Shown: positions 51,385 to 64,000, counted from the stretch's first letter. The stretch is 64,000 bases of DNA from Eremophila alpestris peregrina (GCA_009792885.1 WMCF01000014.1:15326049-15390048), one strand, 5' to 3'. Numbers and translations: made by a program. Notes: generated by a model from the sequence alone, not told the origin.

Positions 51385-52029
51385 GGTTTTAAGAGCAAGA
51401 GGAGAGCAGTAGGTGTTGTTTACAGTGCCTTTAACAAGGCTGCTGACAGTGTCCTGCAGTACCTTTATTAATGAATTACTGATTAGTTAATGAACAATAA
51501 AATAGGCAGAAAATTGACTGGATCATCAGGCTTTAAGAATTTCTCCTGTCAGAGGAAAAACACAATTTATGACCAGTTACAAGGCAGCCCACATTCAGCC
51601 TAATACTAGGGCCAACACTCTTTAATATATTTTATTTACAACCTGGATGATAGTGAGTTCATCAATACCAAATGAAGGAGAGTAAGCAACAAACAACTTC
51701 ATCCCAATAGGAAGCAGAAGGGCAGATGCCAATCTCTTCTTTCTGCTGACCAGTGTCAGGACCTCAGGAAACAGCATGAAGTCCTGTCCAGGGAGGTTTA
51801 GTTTTGATATTAGGAAAAGGTTCTTTATCCAAAGAGTGGTTGGGCTCCTCCGAAAAGTGGTCACAGCACCAAGCCTGACCACCTGACAGCACCAAGATAC
51901 AAGAAATGTCTAGATAACAGCCTCAGGGTCACAAGTGTGATTCTTGGGGCTGTCCTCTACAGGGCCAGGAGTTGGACTTCAATTATCCTTGTGGCTCCCT
52001 TCCAACCCAGAATATTGTGTGATTCTATG
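51385..52029 (+). mobile_element. CR1 LINE copy B (diverged)
   Basis: Text at 51410-51460 (acagtgcctttaacaaggct, then gacagtgtcctgc) corresponds to the CR1 reverse-transcriptase part. 51780-52029 is a 3' end with tttgatattaggaaaaggtt, then agtggtcacagcaccaagcc and ggccaggagttggact. It ends ccttccaacccagaatattg and gtgattctatga. The terminus differs from copies A and D, suggesting another CR1 subfamily. The middle is rearranged or deleted. Confidence 0.75.
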
Positions 52030-52239
52030 ACCTGAGGCAGCACTGCTATTCAAAGGGATCTTAGACTGAGGATATGGGCTGACACGAACACCATGAAGTT
52101 CAGGGTTACTGTGCAGATGGGAAGGAGTAACCACACACCACAGTACCAGTGCAGAGGGCTGACTCACTAGAGAACAGGTACCTGGCAGGCACTTTTGAGC
52201 ATGAGGCAAAGTGTACACCCATAGTAAAGGCAATCAATC

Positions 52240-53205
52240 ACTTTCCAGGCTGTATGTGTAGCAAGCACACGGAGGGATGTGTTTATTCCTCTCTACTCAA
52301 TGCCCACAAGACACATTATCTAGAGTAATGCATTCAGGGCTTCCAAGAAAAACATTAACCTACTGGAGTTACCTACTGGAGTGTACTCTCAGCAAGTTCA
52401 CAGATGACACCAAGTTGGGTGGGAATGCTGATGTGCTGGAAGGTAGGAAGGCTCTGCAGAGGGATCTGGACAGGCTAAGGCCAAGTGCCTTCAGTCACAA
52501 CAACGCCATGCAGAGCTACAGGCTGGGGCAGAGTGGCTGGAAAGCTGCCTGATAGGAAAGGGGTGCCTGCCAGGTGTCAATTGCTGAACACGAGCCAACA
52601 TGTGCCCAGGTGGCCAAGAAGGCCAACGACCCTGGCCTGCATCAGCAATAGTATTGCCAGCAGGACCAAGGCAGTGTTTGACCCACTGTAGTCAGCACTG
52701 CTGAAGCTACATCTCAAATCCTCTATCCAGTTCTGGGCCCCTCACTACAAGAAAGACATTGAAGTACTGGAGCGTGTCCAGAGAAGGGTGATGGAGCTGG
52801 GGAAGGGTCTGGAGCACAAGTCTGATGGAGCAGCTGAGGGAGTTGGGGGTGTTTAGTCTGGGGAAAAGGAGGCTCAGGGGAGACCTTATCATCCTCATCC
52901 AACTGCCTGATAGGAGGAGGGTGTAGCCAGGCGGGAGTCAGTCTCTTTTCCAAAGTAACAAGCAATAGAATGAGTGAAAATGAATGCAGTTTCAATCAGA
53001 GGAGGTTTGGATTGGATATTAGGAAAAAAATCTTCACAGAAAAGATTGTCAAGTACTGGAACATGCTGCCCAGGGTAGCAGCTGAGTGACCACATGTGAA
53101 AGAATTTAGATGATTAGGTGCGGTGATTAGGGACATAGTTCAGTGGTGGATTTGGCAACGCTGGGTTAACAGCTGGACTTGATGATCTTAAGGGCCTTTT
53201 CCAAT
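52240..53205 (+). mobile_element. CR1 LINE copy C (about 1 kb 3' segment)
   Basis: Recognisable CR1 order is kept. ctcagcaagttcacagatga and gacaccaagttgggtgg come first, then cagagggatctggacaggct. Next come ttctgggcccctcactacaa and ggagcgtgtccagagaaggg, then ggaggctcaggggagacctt. ttggatattaggaaaaaaat follows, and the copy ends with gctggacttgatgatcttaa near 53180-53195. Stops and indels break the reading frame throughout. Confidence 0.8.
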
Positions 53206-53261
53206 AAAGGAAATTTATTTCTAAATCATTTTATTATTCCATAAATTATCCCAGTGGTGGG

Positions 53262-53645
53262 CCACCAAGATGATTAAAGGGCTCAGGTATATGGTGTACA
53301 GGCTAATAGAACCCATTCAGCTTTAAGAGAAGGATTCTTGATGCCTACAGCTATCTAAGGGGGAAGTATGCAGATCACAGAGGCAGGCTCTACTTGAAGG
53401 CACCTGGAGACAGGACAGAAGATAACAGACACGAATTACATAGGAAATTCTGATTAGATGGAAGAAAAACTTTACCATCAGACACTGGCACAGGTGTCAG
53501 TCAGAGAGGTTGGGGAATCTCCATCTCTGGAGATACTCACAACTCTAGCCAGACAAGGCCCTGAGCAACCTCATCTAACTAGACCTGCTTCAAGCAGGGA
53601 ACTGGATCAAATAATTTCAGAAGTCCCTTCCAAGCCAAATTTAAA
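53262..53645 (+). mobile_element. CR1 LINE copy D (3' end)
   Basis: This copy begins near caccaagatgattaaagggc. It continues through gacaggacagaagataacag and tcagagaggttggggaatct to tccatctctggagatactca and gcaacctcatctaactagac. It closes with gtcccttccaagcc. It is a typical 5'-truncated CR1 tail of a subfamily that differs from A to C. It follows copy C after only about 55 bases. Confidence 0.75.
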
Positions 53646-56600
53646 GAATGAAGCTCACCATTCAGATCTAAATGTGACTAATAATACAACAGCATGTGAC
53701 AAGCTTAAGAAGTAGGCAACTGCAAGATCTTCTCACCTCTACCAAACCAAAGCTGTAGCTTCACTGCATACATGCTCCCAGATATGAAGGGTGAGAAGAC
53801 AAACCAGCTGTTTGAACACTTAGATATTTCATCACTGATATTATTAAAGCACCTAATTATTCTGGCTCCCACCAAGAAGGAAAAGATTTTTTCAACTTGG
53901 TTTTTCAATCTTTGTTTATTCACTATTTCCAAAGCCCTGGAAGTGAGTTCAGCCACCATTCTGAGGTTTCAGTTGAGTGGCTCAGCACTCAAGTTTTTGA
54001 AACCCCAGAGCTCCCTCATGTGGCTACATGTTGCTAGGAGTTCTTCCTCCGTCTGAATTGGGTTGAGGCACAAGCAAAATCCACAGTTTTTTCACAGGTT
54101 TATCTCCCCATCACACCACCAACTGGGCATGGTTCTTACACCATAAATAATATTTCTGCTGCCACACAGCTCTTTCAACAGACCCTGTTTCAAGTCTCTT
54201 CTTCCCACCAGAGTAGAGCTGGATGATAGGCCTGCCCGATGGCTGGTCAGGGGCACCAGCAGCCGGAGCAGGCACCCCGAGCAGCACGGTCCAGAAACAC
54301 GGTGCTGAACCTTGTGTAGCCTTCAGGAACTACTCACGCCAGGCTGGGGAGCAACTTTCACCACCTCTCTTTTCTCCCCAGACTGAACAACAGTTTTCCC
54401 TCAGTTTAAGGTAACATTGAAATTTCTTGGTAGCAGAAAAAGATTTTTTCTTTTCCCCCACTCCTTTTTTTTTTTTTAATGTTTAAATAAAGACAGGCTG
54501 GGAGAACAACAGCTGCACTGCTTCTTTCCAGCTCTCCCAACCACTGAAGCGTGCTCCTCGTGCTGCACAGCAAAGGAAAGGCCCTGACACCGCACACACA
54601 ACCCTCACTCCACCTAACCTGTCCATCCCCTTTCTTCTTGCAGCAGGTAGGCTTTTGGCACAGGCATGGGCCCTTCACATGCTACATTTAGCCTGGCAGG
54701 CCCTCTTAAACTATAAACACGAGCACTGTAAACTGCATTAAGAAGTTCATAAAACAACAGCCTACCCACATTTTCATGTCAAAGCCATTCAAAAGCAGCA
54801 GCAAGGCTGGTGCAAAGAAGGGGTCAAAAGGCTTAGGTCCAAACATACTGCTCTACCACCAAATAGCATCTTACTGAAATGACTCTAACTCAGAAGAGAT
54901 TGTATGAGTCTGCAGGTGGCTATTTCCCTACTATCTGTAAGCCAAAAACTTAAAGGGAGCTAAATAATAATTTTAAAATGCAGTAGCAGCAAAAACAGAA
55001 CACTGTCATCCAGGTTCCCTGCCCTGATAACAAGTAAACACAGGTAATACCTTCTCAACTCTGTTTTAGGGATAGAGAATATGTGTATTTTTTGGTTACC
55101 ACCAATGACAGAAGTTAAATTAATTAATATGTTATACAAAACATTACAAAACTAACACATTTGACAAAGGAAATTACAAATATTTTATTATTTACAATCC
55201 CACAGTTTGATCAGAAAAGCCTTTTGCAGGACATCTAGTCCACTCTGTTCAATGGTAACCTGTTAAAAATTTAAAAACTGAGGACATTTCATCTTGTAGA
55301 GTGGTACTTTGAACCTTGGTGATTAAGAATGGGTGAATTTTTAAACTGTGAAGAACCAGTTTGACCACAAGTTACTGCATGCACCACAATAAAATATAAG
55401 CAAAATGTCACTGTCCACATTACATAACATCAAAATATCCCCTTCAGTCCTTAAGGCTTCAGAGGATTCTGATATTTAGTTTAATAGCTAAAAGAAGTTG
55501 CAGATGACAGTTCCAATTTCTCAAGTATTTTGAAAGAGCACTTTTTACAATACAGCTCTCAAAGCACAGGAATGCTACTGCATTTATCATTGAATACAAA
55601 ATAATTTGTACAGTGCATCAACTGCTGGTGCAAAACGTGTGGCTAATATGAAACAATCACCATCTCCTACATACAAACTAAGGAGAGAAACATTACTGGC
55701 CAGATAAGGTTTTCATTGCCAGAAGTGCCATCTCTGAACTCTGAGTAAAGCCCAAAGGATGAAAATTTTTTTGTGAAGCTGCTGAACAAGAAGTCTAGAA
55801 ACTAGAATTCATCAATGGCTATCAAAAATTACAGACTCTAGAACTGTTGGCTTAATTGCCAACTAAAAATATAACCTGAAATGCAACTCACCCATCTACA
55901 TTCCATGGTGGGTGTTCATTCCATTCTCCATCCCACTGGTGACCATGACCCAACAGGTAGCAACTATTCTTCCTGCTTAACTGTTGTAACTGATACACAA
56001 GTTAAACTTGGAGAAAAGCAGCTTCCAAACTGAAAGGAGCTTGAAGCTCACAGAGCTCTTGTGCTGCAAGAATTTGCACGGCTGAAAAAACTTTTCCCCA
56101 AGTTGTCTGTTGAAGGACATTACCTCTCTGCTTACCAATTCTAGTTTTATCTTAAATTAAGGTAAAATACCTAGGTTCCAAAACAAACCCCGAAATCAGT
56201 AGGAACCTGTTCAACCATCATTGTGCTAACCAAAGTTCTGGAAAAAAGGATTAAGAGTTACCATCCAAATAAGACCTCTCTCCTCTGAATTATGCTACCT
56301 ACATAAAGAAAACAGCAGGTCAGCAGCCAAAAAAGCTATTTATCTGGCAGATACATGTCATTCCATTTTCAGATAAGAATCCACTATGAAGCATGCTGAC
56401 TAAGAACACAAGACTTAACCTTGAGAAAGAGGGCCCATGTGCTACCATGAAGTGACAGGTGCTCCACAGCTCTCGTACACTACTAAACCAGGAAGTGGAA
56501 TTAAGACAGGAGTCCTTCACATTTCTTGGACTTTGAAAAAACGCTGCAAGTTTTTTTGGATATGAACCACATTTCATCACTTTACCTTTCTCCAAGAGGC

Positions 56601-57080
56601 AATTCAAGCATCTGTGTTTAAGTAGCATAGGCCTGTGATAGCAGGCACGCTATCAAACATGCCTGAGATTCCCGCCCTGTTCTGGAGATAATCACATCAC
56701 AGCAGAGCCTGCCTGTGCTGGCTCACACATTCATCAAGCAATCACAGAAAGTGTAAGCAGCATGCTCAGGAGGAAGAAGCAGGGATATCTGAAATTATGG
56801 ATTTTGTCTCCATCATGTCTCATGATGATTTCCTACTTACCTAGAAATGTTTGAACATTTGCTGATGGGAAGTAGATAATTAAACCCTTATTTTGCTTTG
56901 CCTATATGCACAGCTTTTGCTTCACCTATTAAAGTATTTTTACCTCAACCCAGAAGTTTTCTCACTTCTAGCCTTCTGTCACTCCCCTCCCACCCACCCA
57001 TTGCAGGGGACTGAGTGGGTGGCTCTGCTGGGAAGAGCTGCCTGCCAGGGTGAGCCCACAACACAGGATTATTCCCTACC

Positions 57081-57113
57081 CTACAACTACACTACAACTG
57101 CACTACAACTACT
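57081..57113. repeat. 3 x 11-bp tandem repeat
   Basis: Three near-identical units of ctacaactaca lie head to tail in intronic DNA. No function is implied. Confidence 0.85.
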
Positions 57114-59836
57114 GATAAGCCTGCAATTCAATAATGGAACAATACACCCAAGATCAGTTGAAGACTTGGAACCTATTGCCTCATACTTTACATATCACTC
57201 ATGCAGGTTATGTCATTCTCTTCCACTTCTGTTGTCCAGTTCATCCATGCATCCCGTGAAATGAAACACCCTTAGGTTTTCTAAGGGTGACCACCTTAAC
57301 TCTCATGCAAAGCCACCTCCTGTCTCTCAGGCCTAAACCCACTGCATACCATGCATTGCAAGAGTGACTTGTCCACCTGGATCCCTTACCACTTCATCTG
57401 TAAATCTGTGGATTAACTGCAATTCTCCCTCTCCCCTTGCCCTTCCCTCCAGAGAACCATGTGGGCCAGTTGCCTCCAGCATAGGGAAATGGGAAAATGA
57501 AAGAAAATGCATTCCTGACCTCTGTGGTCAGGAATGTGCTCTCACAGCACTGAGGCAGGCAGGAAACAGAGGGGCCTCATGCCTCTACCTCACTGCAGAG
57601 GGCATATATTTCTGGATCCCTCACCTTAAGGAAACTGCAAACTGCCAGAGGCAGGGATCATAGCTGCTCAGAGGCCTCAACAATCATTCTCTGGCTTTCT
57701 CCCTACCCAGATTTCTTTTCTGAAAGGAAAAGTTCTCTCTGGAAGACAAAATTTAACCTTCCCCTTCCCTTTTATACCTTCTGAATAATACCAGGTAAGC
57801 TTGCAAAAAGGTATGCCCTCCTACTGAACCACTTCCAACATTTTCAACAGGACAGAAAAGGCCACAGAACTTTTATTTTGAGACCCATTAGCCTGAGGGG
57901 CTGAAGAAAGATTTACAGTAAATGAACTTCAAAGCCTGAAAGGGAGTATTTACTGGAAAACATAAAACTGATCCCAGAAAACAGACTGATCCAAACACAT
58001 TTTTCTCATGTTTTCTGAAAGAAAATTATTTTAATGTTGAACTTTCAATGGTTCAGGACAAATTCCCTATGAAAATAAAGGAACAACTTTTTAAATGAAA
58101 TTATTCCCTCTCTCTGTGTCTGTAGTTTAAAAAAAAAGTTACCTGTTCAATCTATTCAGTATGCCAACAATTTCTAGGCTCCTTTAAAAAACAATGAATG
58201 GTGTTCTGTTTGGACTGAAGTATTCTGAAATGCTTGAATAGTAAGTAACTTAGAACTCCAGCACAGACCCATACCTGCAAAGACAAATTATTTTCCAGAC
58301 TTGCGTTGGCCTCATTTGCAACATCAACTAAAAAGAAACCTGAATTATGTATTTAAAAAGGCACTAATGTCTACCACTTCAGTATTTACTTAAAACAAAT
58401 TTAAAATTCCCCCTACATCCTTATAATCTCCACTTCTTACTCTCTTTTGTATCCTGAAAGGTATAAAAATTGATGCAGAGAAAGACATGGGGAAATAACT
58501 GTTCCAATCATACACAGAATCACAACCAAGTGTCAATGCAGAGAGGTGCCATTTTCTCAGGCAAAGTAGACATGAATTCTTCAACAACTAGAATTCCATT
58601 AATAAAACTGGTTTTTAAACTTTTTTTTTAAACTAAAAACAGCAACAAACAAACCACAAAACTAAACAAAGGACAGCAAACAAGCGAAAATACATACTTT
58701 TGGCATCCTATTTTCTCACAGACATGCCATTACAATCCCTACTCCTGGACATCCTCCCTAAAATACTAACAAAAAGCACTCTGAAACTGGTCTATAATCC
58801 TGGGGAGAAGGGATCAAAATCCTTCTAAGAGCACTTCCATGTTCAGTTATGCACAGAGATGGTGACAGCCCAGCAACAACTCTGCTCTCATTGCTCCAGC
58901 TGTACAGGCAATTCAACTACTGGGCAGCACAGTGCAGAAGTCAAACACTTTCACTGAAACCCAGGTGCTGCCACAGCCAGCAAGGAAAGCTGTGCCTCTG
59001 CCGTGTCCCCAGCTCTGCTCAGGGTGTCAGGGCTGGACAGAGAACCACATTGTACATGTCACTTACAGAGCACCACTGGAACTGTTCTGCTAAAATACAA
59101 ATTCTGTATTGGAAAAGCACAGTGCTTGCCTGCAAGCTGTGCAGGATGTCCCACTGAACCCAAACAGACTTAACACTGAACAGAAGATGCCAGAGAGCTG
59201 ATTAAATAAAGTTTACATCTTCATGGCACATGTAATGCAGTAGTGCTGTTTTAGAATATGTCAACACTGCGGTGGTGGTGTTGAACAACACAAGCCAACA
59301 GATGCCCTGAGCTAACTAAAGAGCATGGACAAAAAGGAGAGATGCAAGTGTGAGTTATTCACCAGGCTGTCACACTGCCAGGGGAAACCAGGCAGCAGAT
59401 GCCTGCACCTGCTAAATTCACATTACTATTTTCTTCTCATTATTATTCAGATGTAAGTCCGTGAACTCAACCATACACACATTTTAAGTTTTTCCCCCCT
59501 AAAGAATGTTCAGTAGCTTAAAATATTTTGCAACAGGTATGCAAATCTAAGTTTTTGTTGTTTTATTACTCGTGTTTTAAAATTTAATATTATTTGATGA
59601 GATTTTTTGAGTTAAAACCAAGGTTCAGGATTCAGTAATACAGCAAGTTTTAAAACCATCTTCAGAGAGGGAAGGAAATCCCAGAAATATCTTTCAAAAT
59701 GTTTAACCATCTACTCAGAAGGAAAAAAAAATCCAGCAAGTCCCATCCACTTCGAGGTTCACTTGCTACACTCTGAAACCACTCTGAACAACTTTAAACA
59801 ATACAGACTCTTTGGAGCAATGGTAGTGTTTCTTCA

Positions 59837-59860
59837 TTTCTTTATTTCTTTATTTCTTTA
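59837..59860. repeat. 3 x 8-bp tandem repeat (TTTCTTTA)
   Basis: Three perfect consecutive copies of tttcttta form a small pyrimidine-rich minisatellite in the large SLC66A2 intron. Confidence 0.9.
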
Positions 59861-61855
59861 GTGATTTTGTTACCCCAACAGTCTCCAACACTCACAGGGC
59901 TCAAAATATATCTATGGAATTTGTATTTTAGCAAAATAGATTAATACACTTATTCTCATTTGTTCTAAATTATCTCTAAATGTTCTAAATAAAACAAGAA
60001 ACAAGCAAAAACACAAATTTCAACTCAACTGCAGCTTGCTCAGTCTCAGCAGTTGCCATGCTACCAGGCACTAGGTAGAACTAGATATTTGAGTTAGAAA
60101 ACAAAGGAAATAAAGCATTAATCCTTCAGAACTGGAGCTACTTCTTTTTAATCTTTCCTTCACCAAGAAAAAAAAAGGGGGGAAATAATTTCATCTCTGT
60201 ATGGAATCAGAAAACCCTACACCCTGGGGCCAACCTTACTGTAAATTTTTTAGGTCACCCAAACTGCAGTAACCTTCCCCCACACCCTCAACTCTCTCTT
60301 GGCATTGACTGACATGACTCTGAAAAGTGACTTTCTATGACAGAGATAAAGGCTTTTTCAGATAACACACGGAAAAACAGTGGCATTAAGTGGTTTCTTG
60401 AACTACTGACAATAAAACAAACCTAAAAGCAATCTTAGGGAGCTCGGCAGGATTTCAGCTCCTATTCAGGGAGAGGCACCAAACAGATGTCCTCTGTATT
60501 AATCTAACAAGTTCACCTAAAATTAATTGGTAGCCCAGTACATTTTCAGATTGTTCAACAGCTCTATAACGAAATAGCTTTCATAGATCATCTTCAATTA
60601 CAAATTTAATTTACTACATGACCAGAAAAAGAAAGTAATATAATTGTATCTGAATCCTAAAAATACCTTGAAAAAGTTTTTACATCACTCAAATATTCAA
60701 AGGAAATAAAAAAAAACAATTCGTTCTTCTTGAGCAGAAGTTTTAATTAAAACTTATTAAAGGAGAACTGAACTCCCGCTGAGTTCCCCAAGATTGATTT
60801 TAGATCTTATTTAACCTAAGCAGGGATCGCCCTACAGCTTCAAGAAAGCACTCAGGTTAACACACACCACTCCTGGGCAGTCTCTCAGAGCTAACTCCAG
60901 CTTGATTAACTGCATGTTGAGAAATAGAGACTCTCCTTTTGCCACAGTAATGTTCTTCTGTGCCCTGGATATTGCCAGTTGATTCCTCACTAACTCAAGA
61001 ACTGCAACAGAACACAACTGGTTCCAGTGGAAGATTCTGAATCAGTTCAGTTAAAACCAGTCTAAAAGTTGATTTTGGGGAATTTCTGTGCCAGGGTAAT
61101 TTCTTTTATGCCATACCCCAATTAATTTAAAACAAAATTACAATGACTTGACTAAAACTGTCATTCCAAACTATTAAGAGTGGAAAAAAATACTGTAAGG
61201 CTGGTTTGCACCTAACATTTCCTGTTCTTTAGGTAAATTAAACAACATAGATTCCAACTCTGAAACTGAAGACTGGAAGCTCTCACCTTAGGCATTACTA
61301 ATTCCCAAAGAGCAATTTTGAGGCTGCTCTACAGTGAAAAAGAGAGGACAATTCACAAAGATGCAGGCACTTTGCTTGACTAGTAAGTGTTGTGTGAAAT
61401 TTCTTATTTAGCATTCTGAAACTGCTGATAGATACTTCTGCATACTTCATAGTTTCCTCCAGCATTAGAGCTGAAAGAGGACAACTGAGTCTACAGAGGT
61501 GGATCTCTGTATCATGTAATACTTTGTTTGTCCAGCTTGGGGAAGGAGTAAGGAAGGTATCCTTGAGACACACAATGTGGTCAATTCAACAGCCTTCAAA
61601 GAACTGGTTTCTGAAATAAAGCTGAAAGTATCTTTTCCTCTTTTCCATGAAATTTAAAAGTGGGCAAGTGAAAAATTAAAAAAAAAAATAGAAAATCAGA
61701 CACCAGGTTTTAGTACATCAAGAAAACGTAATGTAAACATTCTCTACAGAAATGATCGTGCAATCATTTCCAAAAATTATCACAAAAAGTAGCAAATCAT
61801 GAAATATGTAGTTAAGGGGACAACTTCATGCAGAATGGGTTTGTACAGTACATAC

Positions 61856-61909
61856 CCAGATAGGATCTCTTGGGAGGTGCTTTGATTTCTTCATCCTTAC
61901 TATCTGCAG
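61856..61909 (-). CDS. SLC66A2: SLC66A2 54-nt internal exon (cytosolic linker)
   Basis: On the - strand a long pyrimidine tract and ATGTAG precede the exon, and CTGG|GTATGT is the donor. It enters and leaves in phase 1 and reads (A)ADSKDEEIKAPPKRSYL followed by the first base of the next Asp codon. This corresponds, from memory, to the human linker AADSKDEEVK...RRSFLD between the two PQ-loop halves. The peptide is highly charged (acidic then basic) with no hydrophobic segment, fitting a loop between membrane helices. Length 54 is a multiple of three with equal phases, so skipping would keep the frame. A second AG six bases into the exon (CTGCAG) makes a tandem acceptor. The upstream exons encoding the first PQ-loop are not found before 64000. 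Confidence 0.93.
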
Positions 61910-64000
61910 CTACATAAAAAAAGAGTTGAAGGGAAAAAAAAAAAGAAAGGAAAGACAAACAGACTTTTATGATTAAATGCAACAGTGGTTATTTGAGGTA
62001 CAGTTTAGTCAGTTAGTACATTTTTTTCATTTAAAAATAATAGCCAGACCAAAAGATGCCAGAAATTTTAGTCCCCATGCTTTCTATAAGGCTCCCACCC
62101 CACAATGTTAAGATAGGGCTGAGCAGTAGGAAGTCCCAGAACAGTCTCAGTGCACAACCCAACAGCAGTCTACCTATGAGGGGAAAATAAAGGCTTAAAA
62201 AACAACAAAACAGACAGCTTGATTCTCACTTTAGACTACATAAACTCCAACTTTTCGAACTTTTCAAAAATACTGTCACAATATCAAGAAGGACAGAACA
62301 CACCTCATCTGCAACCATGCTGCATGCTAAACCTTTTTCACTCTAACCTTCCTCTGCCAGTTGAAAACCATGTATTACACAAGAGAGTTTTCCAGTGCCA
62401 AAACCAAAGCTCTTTAAAGGATCAGCGTACTATAATAAGAGACAAGTTATAAAGCAGATTAAGTCAACCAGCAAAACTAGATTAATGACAAGAGGAAATC
62501 ATATCCATGTCAAAACATAGGAGCCCATGTTCTACTTGTGGAGCCTAGGCTGCACAAGCAAGGAGAGATGTCCAGCCATCTCCTTTCAACAAATGCTGTC
62601 CACAGGTTTTCAGTATAGTTCACATTCAGGGGGCTCAAAGATCTGTCAGAATATCTTGGGCATAACTAGAATCTTTGTTGGAGAGAGGTGGGAGGCTGAT
62701 TTGGGGAAAGACAAAGATGGTTCTTCATAGAGTGTCTGTCACTCCAATACGAAGAAACTGCTCTGGCCCACCAACATTCCCAAAAGTAACCAGACGTTTT
62801 CAGCTGTGGGTATCTGAGACCACCTTGCTTCAGCCACCTCTTGGCTCTCAAGTCAAGACATAGCAGATGCACACTTTGCATTTCAATATTCAGCTCTTTA
62901 CATGGTAGCACCATTGTGCCCCAAAATACTACAATACTTTGGAGAAAAACAACAACAAACCTAACAAGAACTCTGGCCTTTCTGTACTGAGCCAACAATG
63001 AAGCACACATATGGCTGCACAGCTACAACTTTAAAACTTCAGAACAAATAGGGAAAACTGTTGTTACCACAACAGGAAATCTTCATTAGAGCAGTTTAAG
63101 ATGCAGTGAGGTTAAATACAGGATAAAAGATGAGAAGCTATTGTTCATGCCTGCTGATTTCACCTGAACACTCCTTCATGTACCTTTCAAAGCATTCATA
63201 TACAGGGGAGAGAACTATCCTGTCACTGGAAGTTTTAAAATCAAGTTAGGGTATTTGTTGGTTTTGTGTTTTGCCTGGTTTTGGTGCTTTTCCCAATCTG
63301 AATTGTTAAAAACAGGCTACACAGTCCAAGATTTTAAAAAAAGTAATAGAACAGTTGGATTTATGAAGGGCACTTGCTCTGTTTTCAGTCGGTATGCACT
63401 GAAGGATAAAGTCTATATATTCCAAACAAAAATACCAGAGAAGGCAGCAACAGCACAAAGATGGGTTGCATCACTTTCAATTTAATTTCATTTTGCAATA
63501 CTAAAAGGGAGCTGGGGAAAATCCTGTAATTGAGAAGTAACTGTCAGAAGCAAAAAAATTTAAGAAAACTTACATAATCTTTTTAAATTCCCTATACACA
63601 GAGTCTAAAAAAAACTATCAAACATCACTAGAAAATCTAGAGAGACCACATTTCTCATGGTATGACAGTTAACCTACAAATAAAAGTAAAAGCAAACTAA
63701 CTGAATGGCTTTATATGTTCTAAATAGTTATTGACATTTTGGGTATTTTAAGCCAGTAATACCACAAAACAGGCCAAAGTACACAGAACAAGCTTGTCAG
63801 GATTTGAAGAGATTGCTTCTTAATACTTCAAGATACGGAGCAGATTCCTTCTGAACTAGTAATTACTTAAGGGACCTAATTTGCGAGAAAAATAAAAACT
63901 AAAGGAAGGCAATTCCCACATAACTGAAAACACACTGGTAAGCATATATGTACGCCACATTTAGAAGAAATACCACATTTAACAATAATATAAGCAAACA
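61910..64000 (-). other. SLC66A2: SLC66A2 intron (partial)
   Basis: The gene continues to the right of the window. I searched the - strand here for the first PQ-loop region of the family (a VPYVPQY-type block and the following helices) and found nothing matching. The open frames present are short and unrelated. No repeat family is recognised. Confidence 0.8.

Larger units (their letters stand above)
32578..61855 (-). other. SLC66A2: SLC66A2 intron, about 29.3 kb including a false duplication
   Basis: The interval is bounded by a GTATGT donor at 61855 and a GCAG acceptor at 32578 on the - strand. It contains the gap and 1,226-bp duplicated block (33.8-36.3 kb), the CR1 cluster (50.9-53.6 kb), a possible antisense LTR (48.4-48.8 kb) and small simple repeats. 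Elsewhere (36.3-48.4 kb and 53.7-61.8 kb) I see AT-rich intronic sequence with no nameable element. Open frames such as those at 37982-38413 and 44675-45070 lack domains and codon-use support. If the duplicated block is an artefact, the true intron is about 1.24 kb shorter. Confidence 0.85.

Noticed and set aside
61910..64000. Search for the first PQ-loop exons of SLC66A2
   Set aside because: No - strand frame here matches the expected N-terminal half, so those exons are taken to lie beyond the window.
1..64000. tRNA, rRNA, CRISPR, bacterial operon or toxin system
   Set aside because: No TTCGA-type T-loop with acceptor pairing, no spaced direct repeats, and no prokaryotic gene density; the exons and repeats are clearly avian.

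Overview
This is bird nuclear DNA: a gene-poor stretch with small exons, consensus GT-AG splice sites, CR1 LINE fragments with typical avian 3' ends, and LTRs of avian endogenous-retrovirus type. Two protein-coding genes can be supported, and they converge tail to tail. KCNG2 (silent Kv6.2 potassium-channel subunit) runs on the + strand and SLC66A2/PQLC1 (PQ-loop membrane protein) on the - strand. Human chromosome 18q23 has the same pair in the same orientation, as I recall it, so this looks like conserved vertebrate synteny. I saw no bacterial, viral-genome, CRISPR, rRNA or tRNA features.

Layout. 1-2388 is intron of KCNG2, whose first coding exon lies left of the window. 2389-3183 is its last coding exon (S2 to the C-terminus). 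A 3' UTR follows, with a good poly(A) signal at 4771. 4.8-9.86 kb is the intergenic gap between the two 3' ends. It holds a GC-rich, LTR-like element with its own TATA box and poly(A) signal (about 7.02-8.52 kb). 9.86-12.45 kb is read as the SLC66A2 3' UTR. Three SLC66A2 coding exons are present: 12452-12659 (last), 32361-32577 and 61856-61909. Their splice phases fit together exactly. The exons for roughly the first 110 residues lie beyond the right edge. The introns between are about 19.7 and 29.3 kb.

Repeats and assembly. The first SLC66A2 intron seen from the left carries an avian ERV LTR (15.64-16.57 kb) and CR1 fragments. The larger intron has a run of at least four same-strand CR1 copies (50.9-53.6 kb), a possible degraded antisense LTR (48.4-48.8 kb) and short simple repeats. 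It also has a 1,226-bp duplication flanking a 10-N gap (33827-36288), which is almost certainly unmerged overlapping contig ends rather than biology.

Function. KCNG2 and SLC66A2 are neighbours by synteny; nothing here suggests they act together. KCNG2 forms no functional homotetramer but modifies Kv2-type channels at the plasma membrane. SLC66A2 is an endomembrane PQ-loop protein. I found no convincing undescribed system. The points most worth checking are the assembly duplication, the CpG-rich LTR in the intergenic gap, and the tandem splice acceptor on the 54-nt exon of SLC66A2.
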